From: JBMOLK01 sp049325575
GTDB lineage: Bacteria > Bacillota > Clostridia > Acetivibrionales > Acetivibrionaceae
Direction of reading: 5' to 3'
Assembly: GCA_049325575.1 (NCBI GenBank)
Contig: JBMOLK010000307.1
Span: 1 to 35,617 of the forward strand
Length of the DNA: 35,617 nucleotides
The notes below the pieces were generated by a model. It ran no database searches, was not told the DNA's origin, and saw only the letters and a program-made list of their open reading frames with translations. Positions 12,325-20,686 of the stretch are shown here, piece by piece. The position numbers and the translations under genes were made by a program. Within the stretch, counting starts at the first letter, position 1; every line of letters starts with the position of its first letter.

Positions 12325-15300
12325 CAAAACTCCATTCCAAGACAAAATATTGCGTTCATTGACATTGGAGGAAAGTATTCAGCAAACGCTCCTATATCAG
12401 GCTGTCCTGTTAATGTTACTCCATCGTAATCTATCAATAGCCAACTTATAGTATCTCCTGTATTTACACAAGGAGAACCTTGTAATAGGTGGAAATTTTT
12501 ATTTGTGGCATTAACAAAGAGTGGATCAGCATTATAACTATTTGCATCACAAGAACAGGCTGTTTTCCAATCAGTGAAATTCTTAGCTACTCCTTCCCAC
12601 ATAAAAGGAGTTCCTGTAGAAGGCATATAATCATTCTTGTTGATTGTGATAGTTCCTGTACCCGATGTCTTATTAATTGTTGAACCAGTATGCCCTGTGC
12701 TAATATTGTTCTTTAATGTAGCTGTTGTACCTGTGCCACTTATCTGAATACCATCCCCATCACAGCTATACAAGACATTGTTATCAACTTCTATACCAGT
12801 TCCACCTTCTACAGAAATGCAATCATCTGTTGCATCATAAACAATATTCATACCAACCTTGTTATTGTTACCATTTACCAAAATGTTGTCGCCAGTATTG
12901 TCATGGATATTGCATTGCCTTAGAGTTCCATTAGTGCCGTTCATTCTAATACCAGCAGTGCCAGCATTTTTGACTTCAAGATTTTCAAGAATTATATAAC
13001 TCTTTCCATTAACATCAACTCCATAAGGGTAATCTCTTTGGATAGTTCTACCAGTAGGATTAGTTGTACTATAGATATAAAGTTCAGATGTAGCAGACTT
13101 GTAACACCACTCATTGTTTGCATTAGGTGTTGTTACTCCACAATCTGCACTATCTTCAGTCCCTAAAATAGAATCAAACCACATTTTTGTAGGAGCAACA
13201 GATATTGACGTCTTTTTGTAAACATTGGATGTACCAGTTGTATAGTCAATTACAAGTTTTGGATCATAGGTAGTGCCAGCTTCTTCACTTGATTTAAACC
13301 GTGCCGAATGTTGGGTTGAAGATTCTGTTTCAAACCTAATTAATCCATGTAAAATCTCATTAACATTTGCCTGTGCATATTGAGCTAAGATAGTCACATT
13401 CCAATTAACCCATAATCCAACGCTTGAAGGAATTGTAGCAGCAGCACCATCAGTTGTTGTATAATCCCCCCCTATACTTGCCCAAGCGTTTGTACCATCA
13501 TATTTATTCCATGTCGCCCCTAATTCTGTCCATCCTGTTTGAGTTAATCTATAAAATTTGGCAGTCAAGCCAGCTGGAGAGGTATTTAAGTAGTCCCAAT
13601 AGTAACAAGAAACATTAGCTGAAGTTATAGTTGCCCCTGACGGTAAAGAAGAAAAGTCAAACTTCAAAATTGGTCTTTTTCTTATATTAGTTCCATCTTG
13701 AAGTATACATTCTGTGTCATCTCCATAATTGATATCAGGATATTGTTCACGTAATATAGTATCAGCGTCTGTAGAATAAACGGTTAATGACCCGCTTCCA
13801 GTTGTTTCAGTCCAATTAATTAAATTTTCAATAGTGTTTATAATTGGCCGACCACTATCGTAATTTGTAAAGGTAATAGGGTTTCCTGAAGTTCCTGAAT
13901 CGTGAACAAGTAATTGTGCTTGAAAAGTGTCTCCGCCTTTGAATCTATAAGTATCATTTCCCTGCATTGTATATCCATTGACTTTCGCCAGTGTCTTCCA
14001 TGCAGATGCTTTTGACTCGCCATCGTTATTGTCATTGCCGGAGTTACTGATATAATAAGTTCTTGATGTGGACGCAGGTATTACATACTCATCGGCACCT
14101 ATGTCAAAGATTCCATTTGCGGGCTGAGGTCTCGTATCTCCCTCATAGTCAACAGTTGTTATACTTGAAACATTATAACCATTGTTGACAGCAGGAGAAG
14201 AAGATAAAAGATGAAAATCTTTGTTTGCCAAATCTACAAATTCTGGGTTTTGATTTTCAATATTGTTTGAGAAAGTCCATCCAGTAGGAGTCACACAGCT
14301 TTTAGTTTCATCTATAGCAGAGCATTGATAGCCTGAGCCATACATTAAATTATACGTTATATCCACTGTATCATCACTATGAGACCCGTATTGTTTTACA
14401 AATGCTTTCCCTGGGGTGTGGGACACATTATTTTGAATCAGAATATTGTTACATTTCCCCCAAACCAGTATGTGACCAAAATCGTATTCATAAGTAGGAA
14501 AAGAGGAATTGTAATTATAGAAAGTGTTGTTAATGATTTGCCAGTTGCTAACACCATCCGATTCGTATGCTCCGCTTATTTTCACACTAAACCCAGAGGT
14601 ATTATCATAGAAAATGTTGTTCTTTATAAGCACATCATCGCTGCACAAATATAGGGCATGGTCATGGTTGTAGTATTTCCAAGGAGCTTCAGATTCTGGC
14701 GTACAACCAGAAGAATAACGCCCAATATTGTAAAATATATTGCTATCATAAGTGTAGTTAGTGCTGTAGACACCTTGGTAAACACCAGCTTTCCCGCATG
14801 TACAGGTACCACTGCAACAAGCTAAATTACAATCTACCTTTCTTCCTATATCATGTATTTTATTTCGATAGAAATAAATATAATCTGCCCCTTCATTGGA
14901 CCAAAATCCACCCCAATCACACCCTTTTACTTCAAAATCTTCCACTCTAATATAGTTCGCATTAGAATCAAAAATCCAACAGTAGTCAGTAGTATTATTC
15001 TGTCCATCTAAAACCGCTCCCCATTTATTTTCAGCTCGAAAGATTATATAATTACCTGCTGAACCAGATTTTGTTATTTTTAAGATATATTGTAATGCTG
15101 AAGTGTAAGTTCCATTTACTGCAATAACCGTATCGCCGGCACTTAATCCTGCATAATCATTAGCATTCTGCAATGTACTAAAAACTCTATATGAACCTCC
15201 TGTACAGGTATGACCTGTAGGCTCATACGTAGTTATATTATTTGCACAATTCTGATCGACATAATAGGTACTTGCCCACCCTGTTACTGTAAAAGTCAAA

Positions 15301-15335
15301 ATAAAGATTAATGTTAAAAGTATTCTACGGAGCAT
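12324..15335 (-). CDS. giant secreted spike: two beta-helices around a DNRLRE/CBM96-like domain
   Basis: A 1003-residue protein. Residues 1-21 are a signal peptide (MLRRILLTLIFILTFTVTGWA). A first right-handed beta-helix (about 23-417) ends in DIGADEY, a common closure of such repeats. A second begins YYISNSGNDNNDG (about 427). It is interrupted at about 517-700 by a module containing TDADTILREQYPDINYGDD and LVIDYTTGT, the pattern of DNRLRE/CBM96 carbohydrate-binding domains. The helix then resumes to about 985, closing with QPDIGAFAEY. Cys-rich motifs (CNLACCSGTCTCG) suggest disulfides. It probably binds or cleaves a cell-surface polysaccharide. Its start lies inside the preceding gene. No catalytic triad is recognisable by eye. 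Confidence 0.85.
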   Translation of the reverse strand: MLRRILLTLIFILTFTVTGWASTYYVDQNCANNITTYEPTGHTCTGGSYRVFSTLQNANDYAGLSAGDTVIAVNGTYTSALQYILKITKSGSAGNYIIFRAENKWGAVLDGQNNTTDYCWIFDSNANYIRVEDFEVKGCDWGGFWSNEGADYIYFYRNKIHDIGRKVDCNLACCSGTCTCGKAGVYQGVYSTNYTYDSNIFYNIGRYSSGCTPESEAPWKYYNHDHALYLCSDDVLIKNNIFYDNTSGFSVKISGAYESDGVSNWQIINNTFYNYNSSFPTYEYDFGHILVWGKCNNILIQNNVSHTPGKAFVKQYGSHSDDTVDITYNLMYGSGYQCSAIDETKSCVTPTGWTFSNNIENQNPEFVDLANKDFHLLSSSPAVNNGYNVSSITTVDYEGDTRPQPANGIFDIGADEYVIPASTSRTYYISNSGNDNNDGESKASAWKTLAKVNGYTMQGNDTYRFKGGDTFQAQLLVHDSGTSGNPITFTNYDSGRPIINTIENLINWTETTGSGSLTVYSTDADTILREQYPDINYGDDTECILQDGTNIRKRPILKFDFSSLPSGATITSANVSCYYWDYLNTSPAGLTAKFYRLTQTGWTELGATWNKYDGTNAWASIGGDYTTTDGAAATIPSSVGLWVNWNVTILAQYAQANVNEILHGLIRFETESSTQHSARFKSSEEAGTTYDPKLVIDYTTGTSNVYKKTSISVAPTKMWFDSILGTEDSADCGVTTPNANNEWCYKSATSELYIYSTTNPTGRTIQRDYPYGVDVNGKSYIILENLEVKNAGTAGIRMNGTNGTLRQCNIHDNTGDNILVNGNNNKVGMNIVYDATDDCISVEGGTGIEVDNNVLYSCDGDGIQISGTGTTATLKNNISTGHTGSTINKTSGTGTITINKNDYMPSTGTPFMWEGVAKNFTDWKTACSCDANSYNADPLFVNATNKNFHLLQGSPCVNTGDTISWLLIDYDGVTLTGQPDIGAFAEYFPPMSMNAIFCLGMEF

Positions 15336-15855
15336 AGTTTAAGTTACACCCCCCATTATAAACAGTGCCATCCCAATAGAAGGTGCAAATATCCCAATGA
15401 TTAGCAGTCGTTGTCAATGTTGGAGTAGTCCCACCAGGCCATCTTACAGTAGAAGGCCAAGAAACTAACCTACTGCCAGTTCCATCTTGTACTATTTTCA
15501 AGAGCAAAGAAGCTACTCCAGAGGTAGGGGCTGTAAAGGTCAAAGTGCAAGTAGCTGCAGTTAAGGTAGTTTTTTGTTTATTGCCCGCATTCCAATCTAT
15601 AGTATCGGCTGAACCACAGTTACCGTTATCAATTTCTGAGGTATTAACAAGAAATTTGAAAATACATTCCCCAGTATCCCCACAGGTAGGATCACCTGAG
15701 GTATAATTTTGAATAAGTTTTCCCGTTGTGCCATCAAATCTTACAAGGGCATTGTCGATTGAGGAGGAGGGGCCAGTAACATTACCTTTTGGTGGTATAG
15801 CCCATACATTTATGGCTATTAAAAGAAAAATTAAAAGAAATATATATTTTTTCAT
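15325..15855 (-). CDS. secreted tail fibre-like protein
   Basis: A 176-residue protein: signal peptide 1-19 (MKKYIFLLIFLLIAINVWA), then NVTGPSSSIDNALVRFDGTT followed by GKLIQN, a segment found in many phage fibres. A beta-rich C-terminal domain with seven Cys follows (LTFTAPTSGVASLLLKIVQD, SWPSTVRWPGGTTP, CTFYWDGTVYNGGC). Fibres with this motif bind receptors. The AAGGAGGG site before ATG 15855 is strong. The signal peptide and Cys content are unusual for a cytoplasmically assembled virion protein. Confidence 0.75.
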   Translation of the reverse strand: MKKYIFLLIFLLIAINVWAIPPKGNVTGPSSSIDNALVRFDGTTGKLIQNYTSGDPTCGDTGECIFKFLVNTSEIDNGNCGSADTIDWNAGNKQKTTLTAATCTLTFTAPTSGVASLLLKIVQDGTGSRLVSWPSTVRWPGGTTPTLTTTANHWDICTFYWDGTVYNGGCNLNYAP

Positions 15856-15865
15856 AATCCCTCCT

Positions 15866-16321
15866 TTATTCTGGCACGAAGATTAAAATTAAAATCCCGG
15901 TAGCAGAATTTGTAGCATTATTTGATAACGAAAAAGTTAAATCTCCTCTTACAATCGGATATCCAAATGCTGATGAACTTATATTCACCATTTCAGTAGT
16001 TGAAATATCCCTATTTGCAAGCAATCCACCTGCAACATCAATTCCATTAGTATTATTCAAAACAATATCGTAATTGTCAGTTGGTGCAATTCCTCCAGGG
16101 TCAGTTTCGGCTGAATAGAGATACCATCCTTTTAATTCATAAAGGGAAGCATCAATGGTTAAATCAGGCACAGTAGCATTAGAGGCATCTGCTATCCATG
16201 AGATTGTCATAGTTTTTTTGTCTTTTATGACATCAAAAAATGTGATATTGGATGATCCTGCTGCAAAAGTATATGTTGCGAAGCCTAACATTAATAGAAT
16301 AAGAATAATGACCTTTTTCAT
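15866..16321 (-). CDS. secreted beta-rich protein after the ejection genes
   Basis: A 151-residue protein: signal peptide 1-20 (MKKVIILILLMLGFATYTFA), then a beta-rich soluble domain without Cys (TMTISWIADASNATVPDLTI, YELKGWYLYSAETDPGG, ending GILILIFVPE). AGGAGG precedes ATG 16321. It is the first of the late genes with signal peptides and lies between the ejection-type proteins and the fibres. A virion-associated fibre or head-surface role is plausible; the family is not recognised. Confidence 0.65.
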   Translation of the reverse strand: MKKVIILILLMLGFATYTFAAGSSNITFFDVIKDKKTMTISWIADASNATVPDLTIDASLYELKGWYLYSAETDPGGIAPTDNYDIVLNNTNGIDVAGGLLANRDISTTEMVNISSSAFGYPIVRGDLTFSLSNNATNSATGILILIFVPE

Positions 16322-16330
16322 AATACCTCC

Positions 16331-17911
16331 TTATTTAGTAGGAATTAATCCTCTTTCTTTTATAAGATTCATTAATGCCTTCAATTGTTCGGCTTGTGTT
16401 AAACCTATCCCCATATATTTAAGAATTTCGGGATTTTCACTTGCTATTTGTTTAAGATATTCTACAGTTTGATTTATGACTGTAGGATTATTCAGGCCGA
16501 ATAAAATACTATGTTGTAAAACCATAGGATCAATTCCTAAAACTGGTTTATTTTGTTGTTCTAAAAGTCCGCCTGCCGTTTTATTTGCTAAATCTAAAAT
16601 ATTAGGTATTTCTCCATAGCCTCCTCCACCGCCACCTTTTATATTTTCAGATTGTGTTATTTCTTTAGAGAATCTTCCTAATTGAAATAATAAATCTTTT
16701 TTAAGTGCTTGTGGATTAGCTAAGGGGTGGCCTTTTTTAGCTTTATTTAACCAAATTGCAAGCTTAGATGTTAAATATGGCTGATCCACTATAGCTTTAA
16801 TCATAAAAGCAATATTTCTAACAAGATCTGATTGTTCATGTATCATTACTCGTCTGCCTAAATATTTATTAAATTCTATTAACTCACCTTCTGATATATT
16901 TATCTTTTTAAGATCAGGATAAAGATTTTCAAGAGATATCTTCATTTCATAAGCCAATCCTTTTTGTATAGTTTTCTTTAAGGCAGGATTAAATTCTCCA
17001 TAGGCTTCTCCTATAAGTTCATGTAATCTGACTTTCATCCTTTGAACATCCATAGGTGATAATTTCCCAGCATTCAAATTATTAAAATAATCCAACCATG
17101 CTTTTTTAGCATATTCTATACGTTTTATAACCATATCTGGTCTTTCAGGATCAATAAAATGGGCATTTGTTCTAATATCATCGAATGTTTTCATAAGTTG
17201 ATTAGTATCTATTACGCCACCAGCGCCAGCGCCTTTGCTAATTATTGTTTCTACTTGGTCTTTAAGAAATTTAATTTTATTTTCTACTTGTTGCCATGTT
17301 TTGTAACGAATAGTAAAATTTTTATCTAATCCGAATCTTGCAATATCTCTGGCTTCTAAAGGTGTTTCTACTCTTGGCTTTAGTGCCCTTAAATATGTCC
17401 TTTCGATAGAAGAAGATGGAACAATTTTTCCTGCTGCTCTCACAGGAGCGGATATTATATTGGTAGGTTCTAAAACTTGTCCTGTTTTCGTAAGAAAACT
17501 ACCAGTTCCCTTAAGACCTAATCTTGTTGCACCGGCTCCGCCACCTAAAAGTAATGTTGATATATCAAATCCTACTTGTACTGGATGTTCTGCTATAGTT
17601 CTTTTGATATTTTCAATTCCTCCATATTGTCCTTTCAATTCTTCCCAGACTGCATTTGCAACTTTTTCATGTTCTTGATCACCGGGTATTAACTTTTCTA
17701 TAATTCCGAGTCCTAATTGTCCAAATCCTTTTATACTTTCAACTGGATGTCTAATAACGTTGTATATACTTTTAAGTTGATATATCGCATCAGAAGGTAC
17801 TTTACTAATTCCTGTAGATATAGTTTCCCCCCATGTCAGATTGATAGGTTCTGGAGAAGTAATAGATTCATCCGTGAAACTTATAGGTTCATCTATATAT
17901 TCATTGTTCAT
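16331..17911 (-). CDS. ejection (pilot) protein-like, large
   Basis: A 526-residue protein starting MNNEYIDEPISF; ATG 17911 overlaps the previous TGA as ATGA and is preferred to an in-frame start at 17947. It contains mostly amphipathic helices, a hydrophobic Gly-rich stretch (STLLLGGGAGATRLGLKG), a poly-Gly linker (KGGGGGGYGEIP) and a helical C terminus. Position after the gp10-like gene and two helical partners matches the gp7/gp20/gp16 ejection proteins of P22-like phages, which are injected to form a DNA conduit. No lytic transglycosylase motif is seen. Confidence 0.6.
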   Translation of the reverse strand: MNNEYIDEPISFTDESITSPEPINLTWGETISTGISKVPSDAIYQLKSIYNVIRHPVESIKGFGQLGLGIIEKLIPGDQEHEKVANAVWEELKGQYGGIENIKRTIAEHPVQVGFDISTLLLGGGAGATRLGLKGTGSFLTKTGQVLEPTNIISAPVRAAGKIVPSSSIERTYLRALKPRVETPLEARDIARFGLDKNFTIRYKTWQQVENKIKFLKDQVETIISKGAGAGGVIDTNQLMKTFDDIRTNAHFIDPERPDMVIKRIEYAKKAWLDYFNNLNAGKLSPMDVQRMKVRLHELIGEAYGEFNPALKKTIQKGLAYEMKISLENLYPDLKKINISEGELIEFNKYLGRRVMIHEQSDLVRNIAFMIKAIVDQPYLTSKLAIWLNKAKKGHPLANPQALKKDLLFQLGRFSKEITQSENIKGGGGGGYGEIPNILDLANKTAGGLLEQQNKPVLGIDPMVLQHSILFGLNNPTVINQTVEYLKQIASENPEILKYMGIGLTQAEQLKALMNLIKERGLIPTK

Positions 17912-19407
17912 TTTATTCTCGTTATTGTACCATTGCGATTTTCCCAAATTTCCCCATTAGAGAATGATCGTCTTGTATTTAGAGGTATATTGTTAATATC
18001 ATTTATAGAATTAGAAGTTGTAGTTTGTGTAGGTGGAGAAAGAACAGTTCTTTGTCTGCGTCCTCTTTCAAATATTTCTTTTGTTAAATCTCTTAAATCT
18101 TGTATTTTTAAATCTTTTACTTCAATTGTATCTGTAGGTGATGGAGTCGATTTTCTTGCTCTATCAACATCTTGGTCAGTTAATGTTCCAACTTCACCAA
18201 GTGATCTAATCAATTTTGACAGAGTAGCCTCTGTCAATGATTTTGTTGTAGTAAAATCCTTATCACTTTGTAAAAGAATTTCAGCTTTGATCTGAGGATA
18301 TTTTGTTATTCGTTCAGTCCATGTCTTAGCCATCTTTTTTTCAACAATTTTATATTTCTTCTCTAAAGCATCTATAAGAGCAGTAGCAGCAGTATAATTT
18401 CTCTCGAATGTAATATCGGTTTCAGTTGGAATTTTTTCAATTGGAACATCTGTTTTTCTTACTTCCCATTTTCCTGTACGACTATTTAATATCAGCGGTT
18501 GTCCTTCTATTGTTTGATAACCAGGCATGACAATATAAGCTGGTGGTACTGTAAGTTTTAATTTTTCTCTTTCTGCAAGGTCAATGGCACGAACTTTCTT
18601 TTTCTCGCTTTGTGTTAATTGATCCCAGGATTTATTATATTCTGCTTCTGCAATAGCATTTAAATCGGCAGGTGGTTTTTGTCCTATATCGCCCTGGAAA
18701 GTCGTAAATAATTGCCTTGCATCATCTGAAGTTGGTGCATTTGCTATAGCTGAGACTTGCCAGGGAGTCATACCTGATTCAGATGCTACTCTTGCTATTT
18801 TTTGGATAGAAATTTTTTCTGTCTCTGATTTTTCTTGTTCTGTAATAAGTCTCTTCCTCGTCTGATAATTAGAATTAAATTCAAGTTCCCTCGTAGCATC
18901 AGCTTCTTCTTTGATCGCTGCTTGAAGTTGAGCATTTATATCTGGTAATCTTTTCTGGTTTTCAGGATTCTCTTTCATTTCTTTAAGTTGTGCTATTTTC
19001 TCGGAGGCATCGGCCTGTTTTGCTATTAAAACCCTGAGCTGTAAATCTGCATCGGTAGCAAATTTTTCCCTAAATTCTCTGCCTCGTTTTCTATAGATGA
19101 ACTGGACTCCATTTTCATTTGTCATTAATGAAGGATTTATCCAATCACTGAATAATTGACGTTGCCTCGGCCCTAAATTATCCCAATTAATTCCTGATTT
19201 AATTTCATCCAGAGTGACAGGAGTATAATCATCTTTTAATCTGGTTAAATTTATTTCTGCTTCATGTTTTCTTAACCCGAAAAGTTCTTGCTCCATCACC
19301 TGTTGTTCTTTTGCAAGTTTTAATCTTTCGATGTCTGTGAAAGCACCAACTATATCTCCTATTCCACTGGTTATCCCTTTCAATAACAATCCAGTCTTAT
19401 AGTCCAT
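17908..19407 (-). CDS. ejection protein-like coiled-coil protein
   Basis: A 499-residue protein dominated by charged helices (ERLKLAKEQQVMEQELFGLRK near the start; EKIAQLKEMKENPENQKRLP). It has an Ala/Ser-rich N terminus (GLLLKGITSGIGDIVGAFTD) and a Thr/Ser/Asn-rich tail (PPTQTTTSNSIND). No signal peptide. Such long helical, low-hydrophobicity proteins in this position are typical of injected virion proteins. The start overlaps the preceding gene by 11 bp and the stop overlaps the next by 4 bp, so the three ejection-type genes are coupled. Confidence 0.6.
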   Translation of the reverse strand: MDYKTGLLLKGITSGIGDIVGAFTDIERLKLAKEQQVMEQELFGLRKHEAEINLTRLKDDYTPVTLDEIKSGINWDNLGPRQRQLFSDWINPSLMTNENGVQFIYRKRGREFREKFATDADLQLRVLIAKQADASEKIAQLKEMKENPENQKRLPDINAQLQAAIKEEADATRELEFNSNYQTRKRLITEQEKSETEKISIQKIARVASESGMTPWQVSAIANAPTSDDARQLFTTFQGDIGQKPPADLNAIAEAEYNKSWDQLTQSEKKKVRAIDLAEREKLKLTVPPAYIVMPGYQTIEGQPLILNSRTGKWEVRKTDVPIEKIPTETDITFERNYTAATALIDALEKKYKIVEKKMAKTWTERITKYPQIKAEILLQSDKDFTTTKSLTEATLSKLIRSLGEVGTLTDQDVDRARKSTPSPTDTIEVKDLKIQDLRDLTKEIFERGRRQRTVLSPPTQTTTSNSINDINNIPLNTRRSFSNGEIWENRNGTITRIK

Positions 19408-20083
19408 AGCATACCTTCCTTATCTGTTTGCCTAAATTCCGACAAATCGGAATACCTATTTTCATCAGGATTTTACCCATCCAATGGCCTTTTACTTTTG
19501 AATCAATTTGATTTGCAGCTTCATAAGCCCACGCTATACAAAAAGGTTTAATAATCTTGGTTATGAATTTTGAATTCCGCATCATATTAACTATTCTATC
19601 AGCCCATAACCTATAACCCTGATAGGTTTCATCATCTATATAGAAAAGTCTATAAATGTGGTCTTTAATCAGAATCTCTTTAGAAAGATAACCCTGTCTA
19701 TAAAGCTCCGAACAGATAACAGTCCCTCCAGCAGCTTCCTTTTGTTGTTTCAGGGCTTCCTTCTGAAGTTCGTATTGTTCATATGCTAATTTTTTCTCTT
19801 CCCATAATCTTCTTGATTCCATTGCTGCTTTTGTCGCAACATCAAAATGTCCTGTGAGAAGACCATATAACTGGTTTTGGGAGGATTCTAAACCTGTGAT
19901 TGCTGCTCTCTGACCTAATTGAGAAGATATTCTTTGCCAATTAGGGGAAAAACCTGCATATCCGCCAAAAGGCTGAAATTCCTTAGAGATTTCAGATTTT
20001 GGAATGGTTTTAAACAAAGGCCATAATCCGATATAAGGTTGTTCAACAGTTGGCGTTTCGTATGGTAAATATTTTTTGACCAT
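19397..20083 (-). CDS. virion protein with a C-terminal CSELxRQG domain
   Basis: A 228-residue protein with two parts. Residues 1-118 have a Pro/Trp/Phe-rich start followed by a coiled coil (RRLWEEKKLAYEQYELQKEA). Residues about 120-228 contain VICSELYRQGYLSKEI, YQGYRLWADRIVNMM, IAWAYEAANQID and GIPICRNLGKQIRKV. A very similar C-terminal pattern (CSEL.RQG ... G..LWA ... CR.IG) recurs in phage virion proteins of several families; I recall it as a domain of unknown function. It lies in the ejection-protein cluster. AAGGAG precedes the ATG. Confidence 0.6.
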   Translation of the reverse strand: MVKKYLPYETPTVEQPYIGLWPLFKTIPKSEISKEFQPFGGYAGFSPNWQRISSQLGQRAAITGLESSQNQLYGLLTGHFDVATKAAMESRRLWEEKKLAYEQYELQKEALKQQKEAAGGTVICSELYRQGYLSKEILIKDHIYRLFYIDDETYQGYRLWADRIVNMMRNSKFITKIIKPFCIAWAYEAANQIDSKVKGHWMGKILMKIGIPICRNLGKQIRKVCYGL

Positions 20084-20093
20084 TCAAATCTCC

Positions 20094-20678
20094 TTATTTA
20101 AATAATTTCTCCAGAGCTGCGATTAAGCCCATTATTATCAATCCTGCCCCAATTACTGGTAAGGCAGTTCCACCAGTTGCTGCCGTAGCTCCTGCGGCTG
20201 CTTCAGTTCCTGCTGCCAGAGATGCCTCAGCTCCTGGCGCAACTAAGGCAGGAATCCCTTTCAATCCCAGAGAAGAAGCTGCAGCTATCGCTGGAGATGT
20301 TAAAGTAGTTGGAGTTGCCATAAGAGTAGTCGGTGTAGTCGGAGCAAGTAATCCTCTCAATAAAGGATAAGCCCTTATGCCAGTTCCAATTAACCCTATA
20401 CCAGAACCTATAACCTGAGCGCCTACTAAGCCCTTTTGTTGTTTCAATTGTTCAGTTTCTATATCAAGACGTTCTCTTGCTAACTCTATATTCCTTTTGA
20501 TTTCTTCTGTTTGCACCGCAGAAGTGGTTTCCGAAATATGCGATTCATAAGCTGGCACAGTCTCTTTTGCCATCCATGTCTGTATCACTGAAGTGGGAGG
20601 ATCAACGCCATATTGTGAGCGATAAATATCTGCTAATCTTGCAATCCTTCCATAATCTATTCCTAATGCGTAAGGCAT
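20094..20678 (-). CDS. hydrophobic Ala/Gly-rich ejection protein-like
   Basis: A 194-residue protein. The N-terminal half is a charged helix (IKRNIELARERLDIETEQLK). The C-terminal half is Ala/Gly/Thr-rich and hydrophobic (VIGSGIGLIGTGIRAYPLL; LPVIGAGLIIMGLIAALEKL at the end), able to insert in a membrane. This architecture and the position just after the gp10-like tail factor resemble small ejection proteins such as P22 gp7, which enter the host envelope during DNA injection. The assignment is by context and architecture, not sequence. Confidence 0.55.
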   Translation of the reverse strand: MPYALGIDYGRIARLADIYRSQYGVDPPTSVIQTWMAKETVPAYESHISETTSAVQTEEIKRNIELARERLDIETEQLKQQKGLVGAQVIGSGIGLIGTGIRAYPLLRGLLAPTTPTTLMATPTTLTSPAIAAASSLGLKGIPALVAPGAEASLAAGTEAAAGATAATGGTALPVIGAGLIIMGLIAALEKLFK

Positions 20679-20686
20679 ATTTCCTC

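Noticed and set aside
12489..12934. Small plus-strand frames within the large spike gene
   Set aside because: They lie antisense to a long, well-supported secreted protein and show no ribosome sites; they are shadows of repeated codons.
16331..20678. Lysozyme or transglycosylase domain in the ejection-type proteins
   Set aside because: I could not find a catalytic Glu motif or SLT-like segment in any of the four proteins.
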